Positions 16,733 through 24,865 of a stretch of DNA of 64,000 bases are shown in pieces. The stretch spans positions 1,240,001 to 1,304,000 of the forward strand of contig NZ_JAINWA010000003.1 of assembly GCF_021021555.1 (NCBI RefSeq), read 5' to 3'. Below the pieces are notes generated by a model. It saw nothing but the letters and a program-made list of their open reading frames with translations, ran no database searches and was not told the origin of the DNA. Source of the DNA: Teretinema zuelzerae (GTDB lineage: Bacteria > Spirochaetota > Spirochaetia > Treponematales > Treponemataceae). Position 1 is the first letter of the stretch, and each line of letters starts with the position of its first letter. Made by a program: the position numbers and the translations under genes.

Positions 16733-18094
16733 TCAGTCGTGCAGAATCTTTCCGTTCGATTCGATGACGGACTTATACCAATAGCCGGAATCCTTTATCG
16801 TCCGCTTCTGGGTTTGCAAATCAACATGAATGAGGCCGAACCGCTCGCGGTAACCCTCTGCCCACTCGAAATTATCCATCAAGCTCCAATGGAAGTAGCC
16901 GGCGATATTCGCTCCGTCTCCGATCGCTTTTTCGAGCTCCCTGAGATACCGTGTCGTAAAGTCGATGCGCGCGGGGTCGTGCACCTTGCCGTCGACATGC
17001 ACCCAATCGGAAAGAGACAGCCCGTTCTCGGTGATGATCACCGGTTTTCCGTACCGTTCGGAAAGGAAGCGCGGCGCCCAGCGGAGGGTCTCGGGCTCCA
17101 CGTACCACTTGATCGCAGTCTGCTCCCTGCCGGAGGGAACGGGCACGGGCTCGATTCCGGTTTCCGTCTTTTTCACCCGGAAGCCGGAATACAGATTTAT
17201 GCCGCAGAAATCGGTTTTTCCGCCGATCCCCGGCAAGTCCTTTTCCCAGTTCGGGGGAAGATGGCTGCCCATTTGCGAAATGAAATCCTCAGGGTAGGTT
17301 CCGAAGAACACCGGATCGGTATACATGGCCATGGACCACATGTAGCCGTGGCGGGGTTTATAGGAGAAAAACGCATTCTTCGCCGCTTCTACTTCCTCGG
17401 GGCTGTCGTTTACGGGAATGAAGGACTGCGCGGTGGGAACGTAGCCGATGTTGAAAACGCCGCCGCCGACCGAACGGAGAGCGTCTACCGCCTTTCCGTG
17501 CGCGACCAGATGATTATGCAGGCCGTACATCAAATCCTGGACGGGAGCCTTCAGGCCGGGCGCGTGAACGCCCGCCTCGTAGCCGAGGCCGAGGATGCAC
17601 TGGGGCTCGTTGAAGGTCATCCAGTCGGTCACCCGGTCTCCGAGAACCTCCGCGACCGCGAGGGCGTATTCGGCGAACGCGTCGCTTATCGCAGGGTTGA
17701 TCCAGCCGCCCTGCCGGTGAAGGTCGTAGGGGAGGTCCCAATGATAGAGAGTCGCCCAGGGGCGGATGCCGGCTTCAAGAAGGCCGTCCACGAGCCTGGA
17801 GTAGAAATCGAGACCGGCGGGATTGATTTTGCCTCTTCCGTCCGGAATAATGCGGGGCCAGGCGAGCGAGAATCGATAGGATTGAAGCCCGAGCTCTTTC
17901 ATCAAGGCAATATCGTCTTTCCAGCGGTTATAGTGATCGCAGGCTATTTCTCCCGAATCGCTGTTGAAGGTTTTACCCGGCGTAGCGGAAAAAACATCCC
18001 AGATCGACGGTTTTCTTCCGTCGGCCCGGACGGAGCCTTCAATTTGATACGAGGCGGTCGCCGCTCCCCAAATAAAATCGGATGGAAATGACAT
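16733..18094 (-). CDS. Beta-glucosidase, GH1
   Basis: 453 aa, normal for GH1. The N-terminal signature FIWGAATASYQIEG is intact. The acid/base is Glu163 (TFNEP) and the nucleophile Glu356 (IITENG). It cleaves beta-glucosides or related beta-glycosides such as cellobiose. No signal peptide is present. There is no phosphate-binding signature that I can identify, so a plain beta-glucosidase is preferred over a 6-phospho-enzyme. The start is set by CAGGAG 5 nt before the ATG. No transporter gene is adjacent. It is divergent from the acetyltransferase gene. Confidence 0.93.
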   Translation of the reverse strand: MSFPSDFIWGAATASYQIEGSVRADGRKPSIWDVFSATPGKTFNSDSGEIACDHYNRWKDDIALMKELGLQSYRFSLAWPRIIPDGRGKINPAGLDFYSRLVDGLLEAGIRPWATLYHWDLPYDLHRQGGWINPAISDAFAEYALAVAEVLGDRVTDWMTFNEPQCILGLGYEAGVHAPGLKAPVQDLMYGLHNHLVAHGKAVDALRSVGGGVFNIGYVPTAQSFIPVNDSPEEVEAAKNAFFSYKPRHGYMWSMAMYTDPVFFGTYPEDFISQMGSHLPPNWEKDLPGIGGKTDFCGINLYSGFRVKKTETGIEPVPVPSGREQTAIKWYVEPETLRWAPRFLSERYGKPVIITENGLSLSDWVHVDGKVHDPARIDFTTRYLRELEKAIGDGANIAGYFHWSLMDNFEWAEGYRERFGLIHVDLQTQKRTIKDSGYWYKSVIESNGKILHD

Positions 18095-18158
18095 ACAAAC
18101 TCCTGTACTATGTTCTGAATTGAATACTACCGAAGCCGGGAAAAAAAGGGAAGCATTT

Positions 18159-18941
18159 GTGAGTGAATTAATTGCCGATTTCAACAATTTAAGCGGTTTT
18201 TTTACAGAACTTTTTACTCGGGCGGCCTCTTTGTATCCGGGCAACGCCCTTCCCCGACATCCCGCGGTCTTGATCCACAGCTCGCTTTCAGCCTTCGGCA
18301 CGGTGGCAGGCGGGGAAGGGACCGTATGCGCGGCCCTCGCCCAAGCGGCGGCTCTCAGGCGCGTAACGCTGATAATGCCGGCACACAGCGACGACGTCCC
18401 GCCGGCACCCTTCGACAAACGGTCGACTCCCTGCCGCTCCATGGGCAGAATCCCCGAATGGTTTCGCGCCATGCCCCGCGTCCGACGCTCCGATCATCCC
18501 GTTCTTTCATTCGCCGCCCTCGGCCCCGCCTCAGGCAGATTCGCACGGGGACACCGGCTTTCGAACGGACTCGGGCCTTCCTCTCCCCTCGGAACCCTCG
18601 CCCGGGAAGACGCTTTCATACTCATGCTCGGAACCGGCTGGGAAACCTGCACCGCCCTCCATCTCGCCGAATATCCGCCGGACGGAAGCCGGCCGACCGA
18701 GACCGTCACCTGCTCAGCGTCCCGCGTCGTCCGCATCGGACCCGTATCCCTGACGTTCAGGGAAACGGCACCTGACGCGGCCTTCCATACGCAAAAATTT
18801 CCGGAAACAGGCGAATTCTTTGAAACGCGGCATCCCGAATCAGTGTTTTCGGGCGCACTCCCGAACGGAAAATGGAAGTTGTTCAGAATCCGCGCCCTTC
18901 TCGAAGCGGCAGCGGGCAAGGCCAGGGGAAGCGAATCCTGA
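18159..18941 (+). CDS. AAC(3)-family acetyltransferase (aminoglycoside N(3)-acetyltransferase-like)
   Basis: 260 aa from GTG 18159, which has AGGGAAG just upstream; a TTG at 18120 would add 13 residues. Family signatures: VLIHSSLSAFGTVAGGEGTV, LIMPAHSDD, IPEWFRAMPRVRRSDHPVLS, SSPLGTL, and TALHLAEY near the end. Members transfer acetyl from acetyl-CoA to the 3-amino group of aminoglycosides; environmental relatives often have other or unknown substrates. The region between 18600 and 18800 is intact and the length is normal, so it is likely functional. Divergent from the GH1 gene with a short shared upstream region. Confidence 0.78.
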   Translation: MSELIADFNNLSGFFTELFTRAASLYPGNALPRHPAVLIHSSLSAFGTVAGGEGTVCAALAQAAALRRVTLIMPAHSDDVPPAPFDKRSTPCRSMGRIPEWFRAMPRVRRSDHPVLSFAALGPASGRFARGHRLSNGLGPSSPLGTLAREDAFILMLGTGWETCTALHLAEYPPDGSRPTETVTCSASRVVRIGPVSLTFRETAPDAAFHTQKFPETGEFFETRHPESVFSGALPNGKWKLFRIRALLEAAAGKARGSES

Positions 18942-18978
18942 TGGACAGATGCATACATTTACGGTAACCTGACGGCGT

Positions 18979-21642
18979 ATGCTCACATTTATGAAACGCT
19001 TATTCGGACGCGCCCAGGCGCCCCTCCAGGACATAGAGGATACGCCCGAAGAACTTTGGCGAGCGCCCTTTAAAAAACCCGACGCGTCGCGGCTTCCCGC
19101 TGAAAAAGGGGACGGATACCGAAGCTCCTTCGGCCCGGACGGGTTCATACTCGAACTTGAACGCAAGAATATTTTCGCCTGGACCGTCGATCCGATTTAT
19201 CGCTACCGGGACGCGGTCTTCGAAGCCGACATCCTGCCCGGTTCCCCGGAACACGCTCCGGCGGAAGGAGAGGCAGCCCCGCAGAACCCGCTGCCCGATT
19301 CCCGGCGAATGACGAACGCGGGAACGGCCGCCGGCGGCATAATCTTCAGATATCTGAACGAATCGACTTTCTATATGGTTCTCGTTTCCGACGCGGGAAT
19401 GATCAGGATGGACGCCGTAGTGAACGGAACGCCCCTTCCCGTTCTCGGCTGGACCGAAACGGCAGCGGCCGCGGCGGGAAAACCGGGAAGCCGACTGAAA
19501 ATAATCGCCCGGGGAACTTCCTTCACGCTCATCGTGAACGAGCGCTGGGTCGCCGAGTGTTCGGACGATACGATCCAGGCCCCCGGACGGATCGCCCTCG
19601 CGGGACAAAACTGGAACGCGCTCTCCTCTGTTCGCATAGTATTCGGCTCGCTGTCAATCGACTCCCGGCCCTTCGAAATCGAAGCGGTTCATACGCGATG
19701 GAATTCTCTCATCCCCATTCCCCCGGAAGCCCGCGTAAGACTCGCCGAAACCTGGCTCGCGATGGGCTCCTACGTACCGGCCATCCTTCAGCTGAAAAAA
19801 GCCGAGAAGGCCGCTCCCCTCCAACCGGAAGCCCGCCTCGCTCTCGCGCGAGCATACCTGGCTCAGCGGGTTTTTGAGGAAGCCGAGGAGGAATTCAGGA
19901 AAATCATAGAAGCGCGTCAGGAGGCCCCGGAGGCACTGGAGTTTGCCGGGACTGATCAGGTTTTATTGAGTACCGATCCCGCAGAAGACTCGCAACCAGC
20001 ACAAGTCCGCGCGGAAGGCGGCGCCGGGACTGCCTCAATCGCGGCGATAACAGAAGCCCGATCCGAGCTGGGAGGAATTTTCTACCTTCAGGATAGATAT
20101 CAAGATCTGGAAATCCTGCTCTCGGGAATCCCGATAGAACAACGGAGGGAGTCTCCCTTTCTTTCCAACCTCGAAGGCCATCTGCTGAGGCACAAGGGCT
20201 GTCATGAGGAAGCGGCAACCCGCTACGAACGCGCCGGCGAACTCGTTCCCGGAGAAGGACTCTTCCACCTCAACGCCGGAAACGAATGGCTGAAGGCGGG
20301 ATTGCATCCCCGGGCTGTAGACGCATGGCTCGAAGCCGGTCGCAGATACCTCGCAGCCGGAGACACGGACGAACTCGAGGGCATCATAGATAATCTCGAA
20401 TCTGCAGGGCGCCTGAGCTTGCCCGAACAGGAATATCCGATGCAGGCCCTGCGGGGAAAATACCACTACGCCAGGGGAAACGCCGACGAAGCCCTCGCCT
20501 GCTTCGAACGAATCGAAGGGGAACGCTGCTCCGATTCCGCCGTCTGGTATCTTTCAGCCCTGCTGCGCCGTGAAAAGGGCGATATCCAGGGCGCCCTCGA
20601 ACGGTTAGTGCGCGCACGGGATCTGGAGCCGGGATTTGCGGCCTACCGCTTCCGCCTCGCCGAAACCCTCCGCAACGCGGGACAGGACTACGAAGAAGAA
20701 CTGAAACAGGCCCTTGAGGCCGACGACAGCGACGGATGGATACACAATCTCGCCGCTCTTTCCTTGCTGGACAAAAACGACCCGGACTCGGCGGCGATAC
20801 ACCTGGCCGAAGCCCGCCGGCTTCTTCCCGGGGAACGCGAAATCGTCGTCAATCTCGCGGAAGTCAGGCGGCGACAGGGCAGGCTCGCCGAAGCGCTTGA
20901 ACTCCTCGACCGCTCGAACGCCCGGGAACTCCATGCCGGCGCGAATCTGCTGGTAGAGGAAGGAAAATACGAAGATGCCGAAGAATGGTACCGCGAAGCC
21001 CTCCGTAAAACGCCCTTCGATCCGGAACTGTTGGCAGACCGCGCGGCGAACTGCCTTGAACTCGACCTCCTGAACGAAGCCGACGACCTCTTGGGCAGGG
21101 CCTACGATATTCAACCGAGTCCCCGCGTTTTTCTGCTCATCAGCTTCCTTGCCGGGAAAAAGGGAGAATTCACCCGTTCTGAAATCGCTCTCCAGCAGGG
21201 GCTGGAGGAATTCCCCGAAGAAACCGAACTGCTTCGCGAGCTTGCCCGCGTCTATCTCCACACCCAGCGCGTAGATAACGCAAAAGCGGTTCTCCGCAAA
21301 CTCAAGCGCATAGACTCGGGTCCGGAAACAAACGAACTCGAACAGGACATCGAGGAACGCAGCTCGCAAAAAATATCCTGCTCGTCATGCAACCGATACT
21401 GGCGTGTTCCGCGCAATCTTCCCCCGCAGGGCTCTCTCCACCTCACCGCCCAGCCCCCGGACGATCTCCCCGCCGGAACCTGTCCCGCCTGCCGCGCCCA
21501 TTACTGCATCGGCTGCGCCCGGGAACATCTGGGAGACGACGGAAGATTCCGCTGTAAAACCTGCAATACGCCTTTAAAACTCGTCGAACCGGGAATAATT
21601 TGGCTTCTCAACCGGTGGCAGGCTGATTCTCCGGAAGGATAA
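18979..21642 (+). CDS. TPR protein with N-terminal beta-sandwich and C-terminal zinc ribbon
   Basis: 887 aa. Residues about 45-240 look like a LamG/DUF1080-type concanavalin sandwich (GGIIFRYLNESTFYMVLVSD; PGRIALAGQNW). Residues about 255-790 are a long run of tetratricopeptide repeats (for example ALACFERIEGE, ALERLVRARDLEPG, RSEIALQQGLEEFPEETEL). The C-terminus (about 795-875) has paired cysteines CSSC, CPAC, CIGC and CKTC, consistent with a two-zinc ribbon or RING-like fold. No signal peptide. It is likely a cytoplasmic scaffold, but no function is known to me. No good ribosome-binding site is seen at the ATG; an alternative ATG is at 18991. It is followed 37 bp later by the sensor kinase. 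Confidence 0.75.
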   Translation: MLTFMKRLFGRAQAPLQDIEDTPEELWRAPFKKPDASRLPAEKGDGYRSSFGPDGFILELERKNIFAWTVDPIYRYRDAVFEADILPGSPEHAPAEGEAAPQNPLPDSRRMTNAGTAAGGIIFRYLNESTFYMVLVSDAGMIRMDAVVNGTPLPVLGWTETAAAAAGKPGSRLKIIARGTSFTLIVNERWVAECSDDTIQAPGRIALAGQNWNALSSVRIVFGSLSIDSRPFEIEAVHTRWNSLIPIPPEARVRLAETWLAMGSYVPAILQLKKAEKAAPLQPEARLALARAYLAQRVFEEAEEEFRKIIEARQEAPEALEFAGTDQVLLSTDPAEDSQPAQVRAEGGAGTASIAAITEARSELGGIFYLQDRYQDLEILLSGIPIEQRRESPFLSNLEGHLLRHKGCHEEAATRYERAGELVPGEGLFHLNAGNEWLKAGLHPRAVDAWLEAGRRYLAAGDTDELEGIIDNLESAGRLSLPEQEYPMQALRGKYHYARGNADEALACFERIEGERCSDSAVWYLSALLRREKGDIQGALERLVRARDLEPGFAAYRFRLAETLRNAGQDYEEELKQALEADDSDGWIHNLAALSLLDKNDPDSAAIHLAEARRLLPGEREIVVNLAEVRRRQGRLAEALELLDRSNARELHAGANLLVEEGKYEDAEEWYREALRKTPFDPELLADRAANCLELDLLNEADDLLGRAYDIQPSPRVFLLISFLAGKKGEFTRSEIALQQGLEEFPEETELLRELARVYLHTQRVDNAKAVLRKLKRIDSGPETNELEQDIEERSSQKISCSSCNRYWRVPRNLPPQGSLHLTAQPPDDLPAGTCPACRAHYCIGCAREHLGDDGRFRCKTCNTPLKLVEPGIIWLLNRWQADSPEG

Positions 21643-21667
21643 CCTCGCCAATCGCCGCCCGTTAGGC

Positions 21668-21673
21668 TATAAT
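21668..21673 (+). promoter_or_regulatory. -10 box of leaderless promoter for the sensor kinase
   Basis: A perfect TATAAT is followed by six bases (TTCCCG) and the ATG at 21680. The -35 region is poor. No Shine-Dalgarno is possible in this spacing. Confidence 0.5.
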
Positions 21674-21679
21674 TTCCCG

Positions 21680-23359
21680 ATGAGCATCAAACGATTTTCC
21701 CTGTCCTGGGTCATCATCGCCGTCACGTTGCCGCTCCTGGCCATGCTGGCGTGGAGCCAGTTCAACTGGCTTCAGGAGCTGCAAAAAAGGGACGAACGGC
21801 GCATTCGCTACAGCATGATCAGCTCCGCGCAGACGCTGACCCGCCGGATCCACGAAGAACTCCTGTTCCTCCCCACCTTGCTGCGTTTTCAGCGCGAAGA
21901 CGACAAACCCCTTGAATACCACATGACCGAGCGCAGACAGTTCTGGGAAAAATACGCGATCAATCCGAAAATACTCAAGGCAGTCGTCGTCTCCGATTCA
22001 TTTCAGGATGATTCTCCGATATGGTCCTATTCGTCGCCGGATCCTTTCAGCAACGAGCCCCCCTTCAGGCACGCTCCTCCCGATGCCGACGAAATACGCA
22101 TCAGCGTTCCGGCGCCGTCGAGCTCGGCGAACGACAAAGCTGCTGTTCAAGCGGAAATAACCTGCGTCTACGACCGCAACGTCTTCCTCGACACGGTCAT
22201 CCCTGCCCTCGCGGAAGGAAATCTGGTTTCCCTCGATCTTCACGCCTATCGAATCATCGATTCTAAGTCGGGAAAGCTCGTTTACCAATCCGATTCGTCA
22301 ATTCCTCCAGAAGCATTTCTCGTTCCCGACGTCGAAGTCGCGCTCGATGAAAACACGCAATTTCCCCTCCCCCCGCGAGGACAAAACCTGCTTCCGGAAA
22401 CCCTCAACATCGACTGGATGGAAGCCTTCGCCTTCCTCAAGGAATATACCCGGGAAGGGGGAGCCCGCCCGCCGGAAAAAAGAATCTCGGGGGCGCTTTC
22501 CCATTTGAAGCTGCAAGCGGTTCTCCGCGACGGCTCCCTCAGCAACCTCTCCCGCAAAGCTACAATTCAGAATGCGGTGCTCAGTTTCGGCATACTCGCG
22601 CTCATCCTGGTCGCGATGATCCTCCTCGCTGAAGCCTCCCGCAGATCGCGCAGGCTCGCGGTCAGCCAGCAGGAGTTCATTGCCACTGTCACGCACGAGC
22701 TCAAAACGCCGCTTGCGGTCATCTCTTCGGCGGCTCAAAATCTCACCGACGGCCTGGTCAGGGACCGGGAAAAGGCGGAACAATACGGGCAGCTGATCAG
22801 AAAGGAGTCTGCCCGGTTGAGCGCGACCATCGAGCATTTTCTGCTCTACGCGAACACCTCGAACCTGACGCGCGTCAATCACGACATCATTAATCTATCC
22901 GACCTTATTATCAAAGTTCTCAAATTTTCCGAACGCGACCGGCTCGAACTGGATTTTCAAACAATCGTAACCTTGCCTCCGGAACCTGTGTTCGTTAAGG
23001 GAGACGCCGTCGCCCTCGAATCAGTAGTGCAAAACCTCGTTCATAACGTCGTCAGACACGCTTCGGGAGGCAAATACCTCGAAATTCACCTTTCTGTCGA
23101 AGAAAGGGGGAGGAAAGTGCCTGAAAGGCATACTATACTGAAAGTGAGAGATAAGGGATGCGGCATTCCGGCGAATGAACAGAAGTATATCTTTGAACCC
23201 TTTTGGAGAGGAAAAAGAGCAAAAGAAGGCCAGATCGCCGGAAACGGCATCGGTCTAAACCTGGTCAAGCGGATTGTTCAGGCGCACGGGGGCACGATTG
23301 CTCTCGAAAGCAAACCGTATGCCGGCAGCACGTTTAGTATTTCATTACCATGCCGGTAA
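21680..23359 (+). CDS. Sensor histidine kinase
   Basis: 559 aa. An N-terminal membrane helix (about 7-25), an extracytoplasmic sensing region of about 270 residues with no recognised fold, a second helix (about 299-318), then HisKA with phospho-acceptor His339 (VTHELKTPLAVIS), and a HATPase_c domain with N box NLVHNVVRHA, G1 DKGCGIP, F box FEPFW and G2 NGIGLNLV. It autophosphorylates in response to an unknown periplasmic signal and passes the phosphate to the regulator encoded 11 nt downstream. Confidence 0.93.
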   Translation: MSIKRFSLSWVIIAVTLPLLAMLAWSQFNWLQELQKRDERRIRYSMISSAQTLTRRIHEELLFLPTLLRFQREDDKPLEYHMTERRQFWEKYAINPKILKAVVVSDSFQDDSPIWSYSSPDPFSNEPPFRHAPPDADEIRISVPAPSSSANDKAAVQAEITCVYDRNVFLDTVIPALAEGNLVSLDLHAYRIIDSKSGKLVYQSDSSIPPEAFLVPDVEVALDENTQFPLPPRGQNLLPETLNIDWMEAFAFLKEYTREGGARPPEKRISGALSHLKLQAVLRDGSLSNLSRKATIQNAVLSFGILALILVAMILLAEASRRSRRLAVSQQEFIATVTHELKTPLAVISSAAQNLTDGLVRDREKAEQYGQLIRKESARLSATIEHFLLYANTSNLTRVNHDIINLSDLIIKVLKFSERDRLELDFQTIVTLPPEPVFVKGDAVALESVVQNLVHNVVRHASGGKYLEIHLSVEERGRKVPERHTILKVRDKGCGIPANEQKYIFEPFWRGKRAKEGQIAGNGIGLNLVKRIVQAHGGTIALESKPYAGSTFSISLPCR

Positions 23360-23370
23360 AGGAGCGGGAG

Positions 23371-24060
23371 ATGGCAGACAGGATTCTGATGATTGAAGAC
23401 GAACCCGGCCTCGTTCTGACAGTCGGAGACAGGCTCAAGGCGGAAGGATATATCTTTGATTCGCGTACTGACGGCGTCAGCGGCGAAGAAGCGGCTTCAA
23501 ACGGAAAATGGAGCGCTATAATCCTCGACGTCATGCTGCCGGGCAAAGACGGCTTCGCGGTTTGCAGGAGCTTGCGAACGTCAGGCGTCAAAACGCCGAT
23601 ACTCATGCTCACGGCCAGAAGCCAGACGGAAGACCGCGTGCAGGGGCTTAAAATCGGCGCAGACGACTATCTATCAAAGCCCTTCGAAATGCCGGAACTC
23701 ATCGCCCGCATCGAAGCCCTCATACGCAGATCTTCCCAACGGCACGGAAATGCCCAGGCCGCTGATTGCGAGGAAGTTTCGATAGACCTGAAAAGAGGGG
23801 TCATCTGCAACAAGGGAGAGGAAACAACCCTTTCTGCGCAGGAAATAAAGCTTCTGGATTACTTCTACAAGCACCGCGACGTCATCATTTCACGGGAAGA
23901 GCTGCTGAATACCGTCTGGGGATACGACTCGAACATCACCACTCGCACCATAGACGTTCATGTGGCTCGTCTTCGGCAAAAAATGGGAGACGTACGGGAC
24001 ATCCCCCGCTACATTCATACCGTGCGCGGCATCGGCTATAAATTCACCCCGCCGAATTGA
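23371..24060 (+). CDS. OmpR/PhoB-family response regulator
   Basis: 229 aa from ATG 23371, which has AAGGAG at the right distance; an ATG at 23350 inside the kinase gene is less likely. The receiver domain has the acidic pair Glu9-Asp10, phospho-acceptor Asp53 (IILDVMLPG), Thr in MLTARS and Lys in LSKPF. The C-terminal winged helix (about 135-229) ends with TIDVHVARLRQKMG and HTVRGIGYKF, which is diagnostic. Partner of the preceding kinase; target genes unknown. Its last 17 bp overlap the convergent end of aat. Confidence 0.95.
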   Translation: MADRILMIEDEPGLVLTVGDRLKAEGYIFDSRTDGVSGEEAASNGKWSAIILDVMLPGKDGFAVCRSLRTSGVKTPILMLTARSQTEDRVQGLKIGADDYLSKPFEMPELIARIEALIRRSSQRHGNAQAADCEEVSIDLKRGVICNKGEETTLSAQEIKLLDYFYKHRDVIISREELLNTVWGYDSNITTRTIDVHVARLRQKMGDVRDIPRYIHTVRGIGYKFTPPN

Positions 24061-24865
24061 AGGCCCGGCCGGGTTCCGCCAATACATCAGGCGGCCAGAT
24101 TCCCCTGCCCGCTAAAAGCCTCTCGCGGTTTTCGCTTTGGTCTGTTTCAGCATGGACCTCGAAGCCGAGCGCTCCGCGCAGCTTTCTCAGATACGCCGAA
24201 CGCGAAATATTGATTCCGCCGAACCGCGCCATGTGGTCCGTATACACCTGGGAATCGATCAGAACTCCGCCCATTTTTTCAAAAAAATGCCGCGCGAACA
24301 CCGTAAACGCCGTTTTCGCCGCGTCGTCCGCGCGGGTAAACATCGATTCGCCGAAAAACACGCCGCCCATCAGAATGCCGTAAAAACCGCCTACCAGGCG
24401 GCCGTCCTGCCAGGCCTCGACCGAATGGGCCAACCCTTCATGATGGAGCTCTATATACGCGTCCATCATGTCCTCGGTGATCCAGGAACCCTGCTGATTT
24501 TTCCGCACGACTCCCGAACAGCAGCCGATCACCCGCTCGAAGGCGGTATCGGTCCGAATTTGAAACGGACTCTTTTTCACCGTCCGTTCCAATCTGGACG
24601 GAACATGAAAGCTTTCCGGCAGAATGACGAAGCGGGGATCGGGCGATTGCCAATACAGGGGATCGTCGTCGTTGAACCACGGAAAAATACCCTGCGTGTA
24701 CGCAGAAACGATCATCCCCGGAGAGAGATTGCCGCCTACCGCCACCACCGAGCCGCAGGCATCCTCCGGCTCGGGAAAGGGAAAGTACTCGTCCAGCTCA
24801 AGATAAGGAAAGGCCGGATCGCAGCGGGACTGCGAATCAAATATTTTCGGCAGTCTGCACGCCAT
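24044..24865 (-). CDS. aat: Leucyl/phenylalanyl-tRNA--protein transferase
   Basis: 273 aa. It adds Leu or Phe from aminoacyl-tRNA to proteins with N-terminal Lys or Arg, creating primary N-degrons. Family motifs: GGNLSPGMIVSAYTQGIFPWF, WQSPDPRFVI, GSWITEDMMDAYIELHHEG, HSVEAW, GGVFFGESMF and GGVLIDSQVYTDHMARFGG. About 25 extra residues at the N-terminus and 25 at the C-terminus frame the core. It starts inside clpA (29-nt overlap) as the third gene of clpS-clpA-aat, so the enzyme making the degron, the adaptor and the unfoldase are co-transcribed. Confidence 0.95.
   Translation of the reverse strand: MACRLPKIFDSQSRCDPAFPYLELDEYFPFPEPEDACGSVVAVGGNLSPGMIVSAYTQGIFPWFNDDDPLYWQSPDPRFVILPESFHVPSRLERTVKKSPFQIRTDTAFERVIGCCSGVVRKNQQGSWITEDMMDAYIELHHEGLAHSVEAWQDGRLVGGFYGILMGGVFFGESMFTRADDAAKTAFTVFARHFFEKMGGVLIDSQVYTDHMARFGGINISRSAYLRKLRGALGFEVHAETDQSENRERLLAGRGIWPPDVLAEPGRAFNSAG

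Noticed and set aside
16733-18472. GH1 start further upstream (579 codons)
   Set aside because: The extension overlaps the divergent acetyltransferase gene; the ATG at 18094 has a good ribosome-binding site and the normal N-terminus.
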